Counted from the stretch's first letter, positions 12,572 to 27,500 are shown. The stretch is DNA of 64,000 bases from Neoarius graeffei (GCF_027579695.1 NC_083575.1:34487382-34551381), one strand, 5' to 3'. Notes: generated by a model from the letters alone, not told the origin. Numbers and translations are program-made.

Positions 12572-15500
12572 CACACACACACACACACACACACGCGCGC
12601 GCGTGTGTGTGTGTGTTCATCACATGCTTGTGAAATTTCCTCTCTGCATTTAACCCACCTGAAGCAGTGGGCAGCCATGTTAACAAGGCCGTAACCATAT
12701 TAACCTAACCGCGTGTCTTTGGGGGAAACATGCAAACTCCACACAGAAAGGCCCTCGCTGGCTGCTGGGCTCGAACCCAGAACCTTCTTGCTGTGAGGTG
12801 ACCGTGCTAACCACTTACACCACCGTACCACCATTAGAGGGTTCCCTCAGGGAAATTAAGATTCCAGCAGCATCATTACAGGATAAAAAGAGAGAACTTC
12901 TCATCTCATTATCTCTAGCCGCTTTATCCTGTTCTACACATAGACAACATGGTTGACACATATGCTGTGTTCACACTTATACCGGTACGAAAGTGGTATA
13001 ACTGTATCGATACAAAGTATACCGGTACAGTTTAGTGCATCTGTCCACACTAGCGAGAAATGTTTGCGGTTTTCTTTCACAGAAGTTGAAGTGCGCGGAA
13101 TGTTTCCGTGGTTACCGAGTAACTTCCTTCTGAGAATATATGGCAGCCGTTATTTTGAGATCTCGAGAAAACAAAACAATTATTTCATGATCTCAGCTGG
13201 ATCACTGTATCTCCGTCGGTAGAGACGAAGCCGGGCCAGTCTTCTGCGGAGGTGCCGCGGACTAATTTTGAAATTATCCCTTATTAAAAGACTTAATGCA
13301 ATCTCTCCCTGTGTCAACTCCTGATCAAAATATTGCCTTATTAGGTGATCGATTATTCCAGACATTCTAATGACCAAAGTTGCGTCTATACAGAATGAGA
13401 AACAGCCCCAAAGTCAGCATATCACAAGTCTCTTGGCGCACCTGAGTAAACCATTTCTCAGCTGTTTACTCAAGATCATGAAATAATTGTTTTGTTTTCT
13501 CGATCACGGAATAATTTTGTTTTCTCGATCACGGAATAATTGTTTTGTTTTCTCGAGATCTCGAAATAACGGTTTTGTTTTCTCGAGATCTTGAATTAGT
13601 TGTGTTGTTTTCTCGAGATCCTGAATTAATTATGTCATTATCTCGGGATAACAAGGTGAATAAAAAAAAAAAAGCATTATATGAAGGGCCTCTCTCGGCT
13701 TCCGTACGGTTGAAACAACGTGTGTGTGCTTTTTGTTGTCAGTGTACAGTCTGTATTTCTGGTGGTCATTTATTCGGTCGAATCGTATAAAGCGCGCGAG
13801 GCAGTTGAGAAAGAAACAAACGAATCTCCGTTCTTCACTATTTTATTCAGCGAACACATCGATTGAGGTGTGTGACTTTGCGCATGTGCATTATATTTGT
13901 ATCAATACAGAGCTGCTTCATCTGTCCACACTACAGCGAAGCGCTACAGTACCGATACTGTACCGGTACGAAACCCATACATTTGTGGGTTTCGTACCGA
14001 TAGTTATACCGCTACAGTACCGGTATAGTTGCTAGTGTGGACAGGTTGCGGTACGAAAGTAGTTTCGTATCAGTACAAAATCCCTAGTGTGGACAGGGTA
14101 ATAGACAACCATTCACACCTACGGTCAATTTAAAGTCACCAGTTAACCTAACCTGCATGTCTTTGGACTGTGGGGGAAACCGGAGCACCCGGAGGAAACC
14201 CACGCGGACACAGGGAGAACATGCAAACTCCGCACAGAAAGGCCCTCGTCGGCCACAGGGCTCAAACCCGGACCTTCTTGCTGTGAGGCGACAGCGCTAA
14301 CCACTACGCCACCGTGCCGCCCCACGTGTACAAATATAAAAACGATAAGATATGGGGAAGAGAGGAGGAGGAAGGGGCCGGCAGGAGAGGCATTGTACAT
14401 TGTCCAGTATTGCTCAACCGGGGTGCCGTCAAAAAATTTTATATTCTAACATTGAAATAAATAAAATGAATTAAAATTCCAAAAAACGATAGTTACACTC
14501 ATGCAGATCATCGCCGCCGCCTCATGCATCATCAAAATTTGTCTCACAGCCCCCTTTCCCATGTCACAGCGTGACTGCGTATGTTTTATATGGGGGCACC
14601 TTGAGAATTTGCATACTTCCTAAGGGTGCCGTGACTGAAAAAAGTTTGAGAAATGCTGGGCTAGGCTACTGCTCCTTCCCGTCCTCTGTCCTCCTGTTAC
14701 ACACACCCCCCAGAGAGGATTTGTACAGTCTGATGGCGTGAGGGACAAAGGAATTTTTAAGTCTGTTCGTCCTGCACTTGCGAAGGAGCATTCTGTCACT
14801 GAACAGGCTCCTCTGGTTGCTGATGACGGTGTGCAGAGGGTGACTGGCATCATCCATGATGTTCAATAGTTTGTCCATAGTCCTCTTCTCTGCCACCGTC
14901 ACCAGAGAGTCCAGCTTCATGCTGACCACAGAGCCGTCCAGCCTGGATGTGTCCTCCTTGGATGTGCTGCCCCCCCAGCACACCACGGTGTAAAACAGGA
15001 CACTGGCGACCACAGACTGATAGAACATCCACAGGAGTTTCCTGCAGATCTTAAAGGACTGCAGCCTCCTAAGGAAGTATAGCCTGCTCTGTCTGTCTCT
15101 TCCTGTATAGATGACTTGCAACCATGTGATCAAAATGTGCTGCGTCATGAGTGTCCGCCATGATGGTGGATATACAAAGCAAGTAGAATGGCAGCCGTTA
15201 AAAGCGTCTGTAAACAATGCTGAATTTTCTCAGTATCACTACGATTTGAACAGTCGAGCGAAGGTTCGATATAAAGAGAAGATAGATGTGTGGTTTTGAC
15301 CCGTATTATTTTAAAAAGTCAGACTTTTCTGAAGATAAGACGCTTCTACCGACCATCAAGTACCCAGATATCGCATTCTATCTGGTTTGGCTGCTGAAGA
15401 ATCAAATCCGACCTTGGATGAAACGCAGCCCATGTTCTGAGCGGGTGCCCAGTCTGGATTGCTTCTATTGTACAATTTTGCTGGAGCTCCTAGAAGTGAA

Positions 15501-18500
15501 ATGGTAAGGGTAGTATCTCACTGGGCTGCGACAGCCTGCGACTAGTTGGAGACACAACAATTGCGATAAAATATGTGAATTGGCGACAATTTTCACTTAG
15601 AATCGCACTGAATTGATATTTTATTGCAATTGTTGTGTCTCCAACTAGTCGCAGGCTGTCGCAGCCCAGTGAGATCCACTCGCACTTCCTGTCTCACAGA
15701 AACTGACTTGAGAAGGGTTCGTGACGGCTTTGCGACGCATTTGCGGCTATTTTGAGATTTTGTCGTAGGAATTTTTTTGAACATGTTCAAAATTTCAGCA
15801 ACGAAGGAGCGGCACTTTGCGACTCATGCGAGGAAATTGAGAAGCCCCGTGAATGTTTCAAGACACTTCTGAAACTCTCTCGCGAATGACGTTTGCAATT
15901 TGTCGCAAGCTGTCGCAGCCCAGTGAGATACATGTGTTTAAAATTATGACAATGACCAAGTGAACCATGACAACTTGTCATGGCATGTGACAATAAAAAT
16001 CAAAGTTATTAGATTAAGAATATTTCCACTACGCTAGAAAGCACTAGAAAAGACCTTTAAAATGATGCATGAACCAACTATCTATGATAAATATTAAAGT
16101 TATGAATTTTTTAATTTTGAAAAATCAAGCCCTTAATTACACACTAAAACAATAGAACTGTGACCGATATCAGCAACTTCCACCTGTAATTGACCATAAC
16201 TTGCTTAATTTTTATCCTACTTCAAAAAGTAAGGCATCAGCTGAAAGCTTATGATAAGGGGAACAAGAAAATAACAAAATCACATAAATAACTGCAAGTA
16301 AACTTTATTTATTCATTCAAGAGACTGTCTAAGATGAATCAGTTGTTTTATCGTGAATTATAAATGAAACAATGGATTCATAAAGCTCTCGTCCTCCCAA
16401 GTTAGCGGTAGAAATCAGTCATGGCCGCCTGTCCGCTAGCAGCACTTGGACACATTAGTTTTCTAATGTTAGCAAAACCATATGCTAGTCTTTTGATTAT
16501 GATGAAACTTGGCAATAATCAAGAAAAATACCTAAGCTATCACTTCTATACATTTAGAAAATACAACCTACTCACCATTGATGGTAGCAGAAGTCGGATG
16601 ATGAGGGTTGACTTCATAAACAATTTTTTTCCACTTCCCATTGTGACATCGCGAAAATTCGAGAACCACGAGGTTACTGAGAATACTGACTACATCAGTA
16701 TTTGTGTACTGAGGAAATCGAAACAGGAATCGATAACGTAGAAAGTAAAAACCAAAACGTCACGCATGAATAGCCGCTGCAGGCTGCTAGCGGTAGGCAG
16801 AAACAATACAAGCGCTATGCAGATCATCGTAGTGTAACTACGACAAGAGAACGCTGATTTTATAGCAAAATTCTATCAGCACGAAATAAAATTCTTCCAG
16901 GATATCATCGAGAAAGCTTTTGAATCTCATCTGAGATAAAATGATGACTGCAAACATGAGCTGTTTTGGTTTTAGCCTCTGTTAGATCAGCGCTGCTGAT
17001 GTTGTTCAGCCGTGTTCGTCTCCTCTCCGTACTGAGCCTCGGAGTTTCCTCGCCCTCTTTCCAAATCACGGACGGAATTCTAAAAAATCGGAACGTGCCA
17101 CGGTCACAAGTACTGATGTGACCACAACCATATACAGCACAAAGATATGGCAGAGCTAAAAGAATGCTTCAAGCAGTGGAAAAATAAAGAGTTGCACACG
17201 TGTGACTGTTTTGTATGGAATGTCACTTGACCCCGCATTTGTATCTCCACCAACATGGCCGACATCCAGGTTTCTTTTTTGCTTTTGCGTCACTTGCAAG
17301 TCAAGGATTGTCTATAATCCTAAGCAGGTATTCAGCAATAGGAATTCAACACCACCTGAAATGATTTCTTTGTACCATTTAGACTGCCTGCTGGAGATAT
17401 ACATGTTCCCCTCCAGCTGTGGAGACTCTAGCGCTCTCGCCAGCTTTTGTGCTTTTTTTTTTTTTTTTTTTTAATTATTATTTACTTTTATTTTTTTTAA
17501 ACAGTACTGCTTCTTTTTTCACCCTTGTGTTCTGTTTGCTAGGCACAAAATAGTACAGTACTTGCTTGGCTTATTGCAGTGGGTTAAACCTCAGATCTTC
17601 CGTCATCTCAGATTAATTTATAAAATGTCAAGATTCGTCAATCGTTTCACATTCCCTGGTTGTTCGTTTGTGTACCATGAGATGTTGTGGCATTGTATCG
17701 TTCAGTTATAACATTAAGATCTAGCTCAATTCCTCTCTGGAAAAGTTCCACATCTGTTAAACCTCGCTGCTTTTCTACAGTTAATAAATAGGGCGATAAC
17801 GTATTTTTATCATAAGGCTTTGTTTGGGTGCACTCATAACCATTCCTGCAGACTTCTCATGTTCAACAGGAGCATCATCACTGATGCTACTCAACCAGGG
17901 TACAGAGAGTTCTCTACCCAGATGTGTAATTGTCTGATGGGAAAAGTGCTATGAGAGATGAGCGAAGGTGGGATGACCACTCCGTAGTGGTTCACGTCCA
18001 AACTTAAAAATACATCGACTGACTAGCTAACGTCTTTACTTGTGGATTGTATGGTTGCAGGCTCTGGAAGACGCTTTCCTAGCTATAGACAGCCACATTA
18101 CCTCCGAGGAGGTTATCAAGGAGCTTGTTCAGATTGCTGGCCGCCCACAAGAGGAGGCAGCACCAGAAAAAGTAGCAGACGAAGATGATGGTGAGAAGCG
18201 TTTTGATAAATTGCCTGACTGAATGCAGCATTAAAGCTTGGGCTATAGTTCATTGTGTTTTTGTATCTTCTCTTGCTTTAGTGGATAATGAGGAAACGGC
18301 TCTTCTGCACGAAGAGGCCACAATGACAATTGAGGAGCTGCTTGTCCGCTATGGGCAGAACCTGAATAAATTGGCCAAAAAGCCTGGACAGGACGCCCCC
18401 AAAGAGCTGGGAGACAGAGCGAACATCCATGCAGATAAAGGGATCAACGGTGAGACGGAATGCGGGGCATCTGAAATGGACAGCAATGGAAAAGCAAAGT

Positions 18501-21500
18501 TGGACGAGACAGCTGGAGCCTCCAAAGTGAGGGCATGCAGGAGAGCAGCCGGCTCCTGTGGGGGGAGCTCTGCAGCTGGAGACTCGTCTGAGGGGGAGAA
18601 AGCAGGAGCCACAGTGGACGCTGGTCCTTCCTGTTCCTCCTCTGCAGCACCCACACCAGGAAGTACCAAATCCAAGTTCTTTGAGGACAGTGATGAATCA
18701 GATGAAGGGGAGGATGAAGAGGAGGGCAGTGATGAAGAGGTGAGTAAGGGGATGTTTGAGTGGATTTATAAATGAAACTAGATTTAGACCCTGTCCACAC
18801 GTAGCCGGGTATCTGCTAAATCGAAGATATTTTTCTACGTTTTGGCCTGTCATCCACATGAAAACACATCAAAAATGAATATTTAAAAAAAACTCCGGGC
18901 AAAGTGAAGATTTTTGAAAACTCCGTGTATGCCTTTTCGTGCAGACAGAGATAACCAGAGTTTTGCGTTTTAGAACGTCACAATCTGCGCCAAAAAAATG
19001 GCGACAAATCTGCCCTGACGTCAAACGTGCGACCTTTGTTTACTGCAGAAGCCAGATTAAGTTTATACTCCAAAATTGTGTTTAGAAGCAATTCTGTCCA
19101 GACGAACGAGCTTGGCGCCATGTTTTATGTTTAGGCGGAAGTGACGCCAACAGAGGGCTATTCTAATGCAATTTGGGGAAATAATGCCATCTACAGGTTT
19201 GGAATGCTTATGAATGTGATTGAAAACGCAGATGTTCGGTTATGTGTGGAAGGGATTTTTTTTCGAAGACGAGGTGGTGTGGATAAAACATTTTTATAAA
19301 CGGGGGGGGGAATGTTCGGTTTTAAAAATACCCGGCTACGTGTGTACATGGCCTTAATCTGTCGAGTCTTTCATGATGCATGTCAATATGCTGGAATAAT
19401 AGAGCAATTTTTTTTTTTTTTTTTCCAAATTCCTTTACCTGTTTCTATGCTGCTGGAGAGTATTGATTTAAAAGCACTCAATATGGTATGCTGAAACAGA
19501 GCAGAAAAGACATGAACAAGTTATCAGGAAAGTGATTTTTTTTTTTTTGTGCATTCATGGTCTGCTAGGACTGCAGTGAGCAGGACGGTGAGGACAGCAG
19601 TGAGAATGAAGAGGATGACACGGAAGAGGAGGAGGACACCGATGAAGAAGAAGAAATGTGTTTGCCAGGAATGGATGGGAAAGAAGAGGTAAGTGTGCCC
19701 TCGTTTGGGTGGATTTAGGAAATGTTATACAGAGGTATAAGAAAAGAGTTTTCCCAAACTGCACATGCAAAGTTGGATGCAAATGTTGTACTTTCAAGCT
19801 TAGTACAGGAACACACTGACTTGGTCTTAAACTTGACAGTTTTATTTATTTATTTATTTTAAAGTCCGATCTGATCTTCATGTTCAAAAGTCCAGTTTGT
19901 AGAAGTCAGTGCCGTCATCTTTAATCTGATTGAACTCCATTGCTAATTAAAGCACATGGGAGTTGAGGGAGAACAAACTGTTTTTCTTGGAGTAAATCTG
20001 TTTGCAAAGAGTTTTGCACTATTAATATTGCATGTATGGCTGCAGCAAGTTATCTTTTAAGTAATTTATTATTCGTCATCCATTTATTTTATAACTTGTT
20101 CTGTGAAGTCCATTATCTTCACTGAAAGAACAATGAAAGAATGTGGCATTCAGCCTCGTTCACAGAGGATGGATGTTTCTATCAGCCAGCAAAGTGTTGG
20201 TAGTAGCTGTATATGAACTTTCTAGCTCATATGGATGTGAAATTGCTGGCTGTGGCCTGGAAATTGGAATGCAGTATGTGATAGCATGCATTGGCCCATA
20301 ACCCGGTGTAGTAGTCAGGCCAGACAAAAAAAATTGTTTTTCCTATTATGTGCCTTGAAAAATTAGGGTAGGTCGGTAGGGGAATTTTTATTTTTTTAAA
20401 TGTTTCCATGGCTATCACCACTCTTTTTCCCCCCATGTTCACAATAAAATGTCTGCCCACCCAGCGCTCTGTTTGAATGCATGTTTTCAGAAATAAACAC
20501 TAAAGAACACTTTTCAAATATTTATTTCGAGCCATACACAAACTTCTCACACTGAACATGTGCATTGAACTGTAAAGATCAGCTGTTCGATGTCTGCTTC
20601 CCATATGGCCTGTAGCAAATGTCTTTTATGCCTTTTTGAAGGCACTCGTCATATACTTCAATAACTGTTTTAAATCTTTTTCTCAGATCTGGTTTAACAC
20701 AGTCTTTAAGACAATATGGACAAATATCTGTTCTTCCAAATCCACTGCTATAGTAGGCTATTTCAACAGGATCTGCACAGTTGAGGCATTCTGACACCAC
20801 AAACTAAGGCAAGAAAATGTTCGGGTGGGGGTAATTACTGGTGTCCCGCAAGACTACTCGAACTCTGACAGCAACACAGTGAGTGCTGTTTGTTGTCGGT
20901 GTGTCAACCGATGCTTTGCATAGAGCAGGGGTCACCAAACTTTTTTCTCTGGGGGCCACATTGTCGTTCCTGACTGTGATGGGGGGCCGGGGTCGGGTCA
21001 GCTATATAACACAGAATTGTATGACCCAGACAAATATGACCACCAGCAGGCCTCATTGTGTAGTAGAGATTACTAGCCTGGCACAGCCATCCACACTACT
21101 ATATCCACACTTGATTCCTGGCACATATTTGTTTTTTACTAGTGGTTTGCAAAAGTAGTAATCGAGTCTTCACACTTGGTTTTAATTTGAAATTCCACAG
21201 ATATCCCATTTATTTATTTTCTAATAAAAATAACATCAAAGCTGTCAAGGTAAGAAACATCTGTCTAGTTGAGGTGATTGACACTGGCAAAGGTGAGTGG
21301 AAAATTATAAATTGTAGGTAGGCCTGTTGATTATTATTATTATTATTATTATTATTAATAATAATATTAATAATTGTGTGCAGCACTTAATAAAGGTCAA
21401 ATAAATAGGCCTATAAAATAAATTATAATAATATGAGCAATAGAGGATTTCGACGTGACGTGACGCCCCGGTGTCCGCCATTTTGAAGGTCAAGCTAGCT

Positions 21501-24500
21501 AATGTCAACAACAGTAGCTAGTATGTTACTGTAGCAATGTTTACGTTCAGTCATTTGGATGACTGTTAAAACCTTTCAGTCTCAAGTTTTTCCTTTACTG
21601 GATTTACTAGTTTACTGAGCTAGCGCGCTCGGGCAAGGCTGGGAGCGAGCGCGCTCGCTAGCTCCCAGCCTGCCCGAGCGAGCGCGCTCGCTAGCTCCCA
21701 GCCTGCCCGAGCGAGCGCGCTCGCTAGCTCCCAGCCTGCCCGAGCGAGCGCGCTCGCTAGCTCCCAGCCTGCCCGAGCGAGCGCGCTCGCTAGCTCCCAG
21801 CCTGCCCGAGCGAGCGCGCTCCGTAAACTAGTAAATCCAGTAAAGGAAAAACTTGAGACTGAAAGGTTTTAACAGTCATCCAAATGACTGAACGTAAACA
21901 TTGCTACAGTAACATACTAGCTACTGTTGTTGACATTAGCTAGTGTTAACAGCTAGCTGCTAGTGCACTGCTACAACTACACCGACCCTAATAATAATAC
22001 AGTTCTTGGTCATTGCCTGGTAACAGCAAATTTATAACGGGCCATGTCTCAACAGACTAAGAAGTTATTTCAATGACATTTAATAACATTTTGTTTATCC
22101 TGAGGACCGAAAGTAAATGAAAATGTGAACAAACCTTAGCTGTAATAAGATGGCGACCACCGGCTCCAGGGACGACCCGCTGATGTAGGCATGTTACCCA
22201 GCCTGGTTTTTAACGACATAGGTATACAGATCATGTGGGCCGAAGTCAGGTAAAGATGAGGGCTTCGTGTGCTTCCGTACGTCAGTGAACAATCCTGGTG
22301 GAAGCAGGTAAACGTCGTTCTCTAAGCCTGCTAACCTCAATTTTTGCAAATACCTCTCCCTCTGCTCGCCCTGTAAATGCCCTACGTCGCTGGATAGTGA
22401 AGGTGTTTTCTGCATCTCGCTCCTTTTTCTTTTATGTTTTTTCCCTGGTATTTCCCACACGCCTGACTGCAGGTCAGGAAGGTCACCCGCGCTGCAAAGC
22501 CAGAAAAATATAGCCTGGTAACGTGTACGGATCACGTACACCAGCATCATTGATTTTCTGGTGATATCGCTTCTTGCTCGCGTCATCTAGGCTGGATAAA
22601 ATGCTCAACAATGAGACTTCGTCATGATCAACAGTGTATCGCTACCGGTAGTTGCCATATTTGTGACCGTCAAAATGGCGCCGTCTACTTGTTGACATGG
22701 CAACGGTCACGTGGGTCGAAAACCTCTATAGATCAATAGATCACAGCAGTTGTGCTGTGTCCTGCACGTCATTGCTCTCATCCATGGCCAAAGCAAAAAA
22801 CTCGAATTCTGACGCTCTCTCATTCAGCTGGTCATACACGTTGTCCCCCAAATCTTCGGTTCGCCTGGTCATAGCAGGTGTGGAGAGACTCACCGTATTG
22901 AGCGCATCCTTCTTGTCGGGTCACACCTCCTCGGCCACAGCAAGCACGTGTACTTTAACAAAGTCCCCATCAGTAAACGGCTTTCCATGGGTAGCTAGTA
23001 GGTGAGCTACCTTATAGCTAGCTCGGACAGCAGCCTGGTTGATCTGGGTTTGGCGGAGGAATACATTCTGTTGTGCAGCCAGTCCACATTTCATCCTCCG
23101 AATCCTGTCTTCTCTTGTTTGCCCTCGCAAACTAGCATACTCTTTGTGGCGGGTTTCGTAGTGACGACGCAGATTATATTCTTTGAAAACCGACACACTT
23201 TCTTTACATACAAGACAAACTGCACGGTCCTTACACCGAACAAAAAAATAATCGGTGGTCCACTGTTCTTTAAAAACTCTGCACTCTCTGTCAGCTTTTC
23301 GCTGACCGCTAGCCATTTTGCTGTCCTGAACACTGACAGTTCTCTGCGCGTGCGCTGCCTGTCACTGCTTGATCGCGAGCATATGGCGAAAATTCGGAAA
23401 ATATGAATAGTTCATTTTATAACTAAATATCAATTTTAATTGATAAAATCAACAAAATACAAGATGCAGGCATGTTGTTATTTGCCAAAAAGCAATTTAA
23501 AAAAATAGGCCATAACTACTTTTGGGGATTGCCTCATAGGGCCGGTTCAAGTGGTGGGGGGCAGAGGGGCTGGGGGGCCGGTCAAAGAGGGGTGGCGGGC
23601 CGGAGTCGGCCCGCGGGCCGTAGTTTGATGACCCCTGGCGTAGATTATTTCTATATTTACTCTAGAACTACTGGTGCAAGCTAACAAGTCTTCAATGTCT
23701 TTTAAATGTCTCTTTTTCGAGTGACATAACTTGTCTAAGACTGGGCTTGCGATATGCAAGACACGTGTCTTTCAGCACACAAACCACCGCCATTTTCGTT
23801 GCTTCCTGTTAGAGGTAGTCATGCACATGCATACAATCGGCTGTTTATGATGCAAGAGACACTCGTGCTATGCATAACGAACGGACGTTGGCTTATGACC
23901 AGGGACAACCACACTGTGTGCATCGCATGAACGTTTTGTAGCCTGAGAGGGAGTTGGAGTCACGGGGGGGGGTCGAGGGTCGGTTGGGTAACCGGAAACA
24001 ATTTTAATTTTTTTTGTTTGGCCTAATAGGTTACCTGCTAATAATCAGTGAAGTCACTCTTGAGTTTTCTTCCTTTTGGCAGGCTTCAGCTGATAAAGGC
24101 TTCAAGTTTTTCCAGCCAGATTTTTAAAAGTTGGATGCGTCCCATTTAGGCACACAGAGTAACTCCTAGGAAGCTACTTTGTAAATTAAGTTGCATGGAA
24201 AGCCCAGGTACTCTTTTTAGTATTACTTCATAGCAATTTTGTGAATGAAACCATGTAAACACTTGCGTTATTTGATCATTAAAATGCAGTTTCTCTCATT
24301 ATATGATTGTAAATAGGGATGGACAGAGAGGTGACATTTTTGAGAGATAGCACTTGATATCCTATCGATGATGTACATGTGGCTCTCCGTTAACAAAAAA
24401 AATGACAATAGGAAGAAAACCATGTTATAGAATTGAACAAAAATTATTTGCACGTTATTTGCATCGATGCATAGTTTTCATGGAAAAACAGTCCTGACAG

Positions 24501-27500
24501 CGCTTATGAATGCCGCGAGAGATTTGCATAGTTTTACTTACAGAGAAGGTGAGTTCCACAGTTCTGCAGCACCGAACGTGAAAGTTTTATCACCGATAGA
24601 ATGATTAAAAACGTGGCAGGACAACGTTCGTGTTTGCATGTCCTTCCATGGACCTCTGCGAAAGTAACAAACCTTTTCATCTGCTGGCTCAGTATCACAT
24701 TAGATTTCCCAATCCGATTCACTGAAGTATGTAATGTTGTAAACGTGGACTGAGTGACTGAGTACATGGTTAGTTTGGCTTGCTTACAGTGAGGGTGTTC
24801 GGTTTTAGTATTGACAAATGCCTAGAGCTTTGACACCTGCATACTACTGAAAATGGCCCTAAAACTGGATTGGCTCACTAAGTTTTCAATTTTCATTTGC
24901 TTGTTTTTCAGCCCGGTTCAGACAGCGGGACTACAGCTGTAGTGGCTCTGATCCGTGGCAAACAGCTAATAGTAGCTAATGCTGGAGACTCTCGCTGTGT
25001 CGTCTCGGAGAGGGGCAAAGCAGTGGACATGTCCTACGATCACAAACCAGAAGATGAATTGGAGCTGGCCAGAATAAAGAACGCAGGAGGCAAAGTCACA
25101 ATGGACGGCCGTGTCAACGGAGGTCTAAACCTCTCCAGGGCCATTGGTGTGTACGCTGTCTACTGCTTCTTTCTTTAAGTTTTTAGATTTTGGATATTTG
25201 TCTGGAATAAAGGATTCCTTTGACTGTTTTCTTGGGTTTAGGGGACCACTTTTACAAGAGGAATAAGAACCTTCCGCCTGAGGAGCAGATGATTTCTGCT
25301 TTACCAGACGTCAAAGTACTGACTCTAAATGAAGAGCACGAATTCATGGTGGTTGCTTGTGATGGAATCTGGTGAGGATAACAATGAAACTTCATAGCTC
25401 TTTAAATGGTGACATTTGGCATAAATTTTTTTTCTTTGTTTAATTACACTACCGTTCAAAAGTTTGGGGTCACTTTGACATTTCCTTATTTTTGAAAGAA
25501 AAGCACTGTTCTTTTCAATGAAGATCACTTTAAACTAATCAGAAATCCACTCTATACATTGCTAATGTGGTAAATGACTATTCTAGCTGCAAATGTGTGG
25601 TTTTTGGTGCAATATCTCCATAGGTGTATAGCGGCCCATTTCCAGCAACTCTCACTCCAGTGTTCTAATGGTACAATGTGTTTGCTCATTGCCTCAGAAG
25701 GCTAATGGATGATTAGAAAACCCTTGTACAATCATGTTAGCACAGCTGAAAACAGTTGAGCTCTTTAGAGAAGCTATAAAACTGACCTTCCTTTGAGCAG
25801 ATTGAGTTTCTGGAGCATCACATTTGTGCGGTCGATTAAATGCTCAAAATGGCCAGAAAAATGTCTTGACTATATTTTCTATTCATTTTACAACTTATGG
25901 TGGGAAATAAAAGTGTGACTTTTCATGGAAAACACAAAATTGTCTGGGTGACCCCAAACTTTTGAACGGTAGTGTATTTCAGGTTTTGTAGGTGTAAGTA
26001 ATCTACAATACCAGTCAAAAGTTTGGACACCCTGACTCTTTCACAGGATTTTCTGCATTGTAGAACAATACTGAAGACATCAAAACTATCCCTGTGTCTG
26101 AAATCGCTCACTCGTTCACTACTCCCTATATAGGTAATTACTATATAGAGGACTATATAATGAGCTTGTTGGTAAAATGAAAGCACGCTTTCGGACACTA
26201 GTCCGTCGCGCTGGTATTTACGTCATTACTGTCGCACAATTAAAACGTACCAGATCAGTTGGCTGGTGGGTTTTCAAAATAATAAATGCATACATCTATT
26301 TTTGTGTTAAATCCATATTATACTGAGTGTATTTCCCACATTAATCAATACAAAGTACCTGCATCTTTCAGGTTTTTTTTTTTTTTTTTTTTTAAATCAA
26401 GGCTTTCTCCTTTGCCGCTGCCTTTTATTAAATCAAATTTGAGACTTTTGATTTCTTTCAGCGTGACTGCAATGCATGATGGGATGTATTGCTTTGGTTA
26501 GAGACCATCGGTTGTACACTACTTTTCGTGATGCCTTGTTGGATGCTTTTGACTGCACTATATAGGGTGTAAATAATCCTCACTAAGGTTTCGGCAGCAC
26601 TACAAAATGATGTCCCCGCTATATAGTGAGTAGAGGGCGATTTCGGACACGGGGTAGCAAATAACATGTGGAACGTGTATGGAATTATGTGATGGTGTTA
26701 ATGTTTTAATATTTTAGATTCTTCAAAGTAGCCAGAGTTTACCTTGACACTTTAGGGGTGTTCACACGGCACATATTTGCATCGATGCTGCACCGATGTA
26801 TTTTGTTGCGATATATCTTACACCGGTGTAAATTTTGTGGAGCGTTCACACGTCACAAACCTGCTTACTAGAGAGAAGCGTGTTAGCACCGGTGGGTGCA
26901 GCCCCACTTGCGTTCACACGGCAGTTTTTGCGACCGTGCTATACGATAGTAATAATGCGGAAATGAAATATGCGCATGCGTGAAAATGTACTTCCTTTTC
27001 CCGGTTGTCATGGCATCACCAAGCACCAGGAAAACAACGTGGATGAAGTGTTGCCAGATGCTGCTGATGTTTTCTAGCCCAAAATATGTTCAAATCTGCC
27101 AAAATGCACTTAAAACCGCCCAATCTGGCAACACTGGAAGACACGCAGTTCTGTTGTTGATATTCGACATTTTGGAAGCGCAAAATACCAGGATGCAAAT
27201 TATGCAATGCCCGTATGTAATCAACTCTCCTCACGCGTAGCGAGTCTACCCCTGTAGCGTTCAGACGTCCCATTTTATATCGGTGCTGCCCCGCAAACTA
27301 GCATTTATTCCGGAGTAAACTTCTTAAACCACCTCCCGAGCAGGGTTAGATTTGCACCGGTTTAAGCAGCTTTCAGGGGCTATACCGGTATCACTTTGTA
27401 CCGTGTGAACGCTCTACCGGGGCAGCCCCGGTGCTACACCAGAGTAAAAGTTGCTGTGTGAACACCCCTTTTGTACACTATTGGCATTATCTTAACCAGC

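Larger units (their letters stand above)
20926..23637 (-). mobile_element. hAT (Charlie/GTF2IRD2-like) transposon with nested ISL2EU-like element
   Basis: The ends CAGGGGTCACCAAACT and CAGGGGTCATCAAACT (inverted) have imperfect 8-bp flanks GCATAGAG and GCGTAGAT. A minus ORF at 22921-23316 encodes a BED-type finger with [20 protein letters not shown] and [15 protein letters not shown], typical of GTF2IRD2-like hAT transposases. Decayed coding continues to about 22740. Only the N-terminal third remains. Confidence 0.85.
20314..24034. mobile_element. Unidentified TIR transposon, outer shell of a three-layer nest
   Basis: Inverted ends AGGCCAGACAAAAAAAATTG (20315) and AGGCCAAACAAAAAAAATT (at 24030, complement) are followed on both sides by a GGTNGGTNGGG-like stretch. 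A minus ORF at 20579-20800 has two CxxC pairs ([19 protein letters not shown]) and an ATTTATTT (inverse AATAAAT) just beyond its end, so it may be the 3' exon of its protein. A minus fragment at 23660-23759 ([20 protein letters not shown]) may belong to it. An hAT element occupies 20926-23637. Family unknown. Confidence 0.6.

Noticed and set aside
16421-16741. 106-codon [20 protein letters not shown]
   Set aside because: Lies in an ISL2EU-like element, with no recognisable domain. Not called as a gene.
18349-18800. Minus-strand ORFs opposite ppm1g exon 5
   Set aside because: Shadows of the acidic, low-complexity coding exon on the other strand.
21620-21820. CRISPR-like array from the regularly spaced 33-bp repeat
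   Set aside because: The units are contiguous with no unique spacers and the setting is a vertebrate intron.
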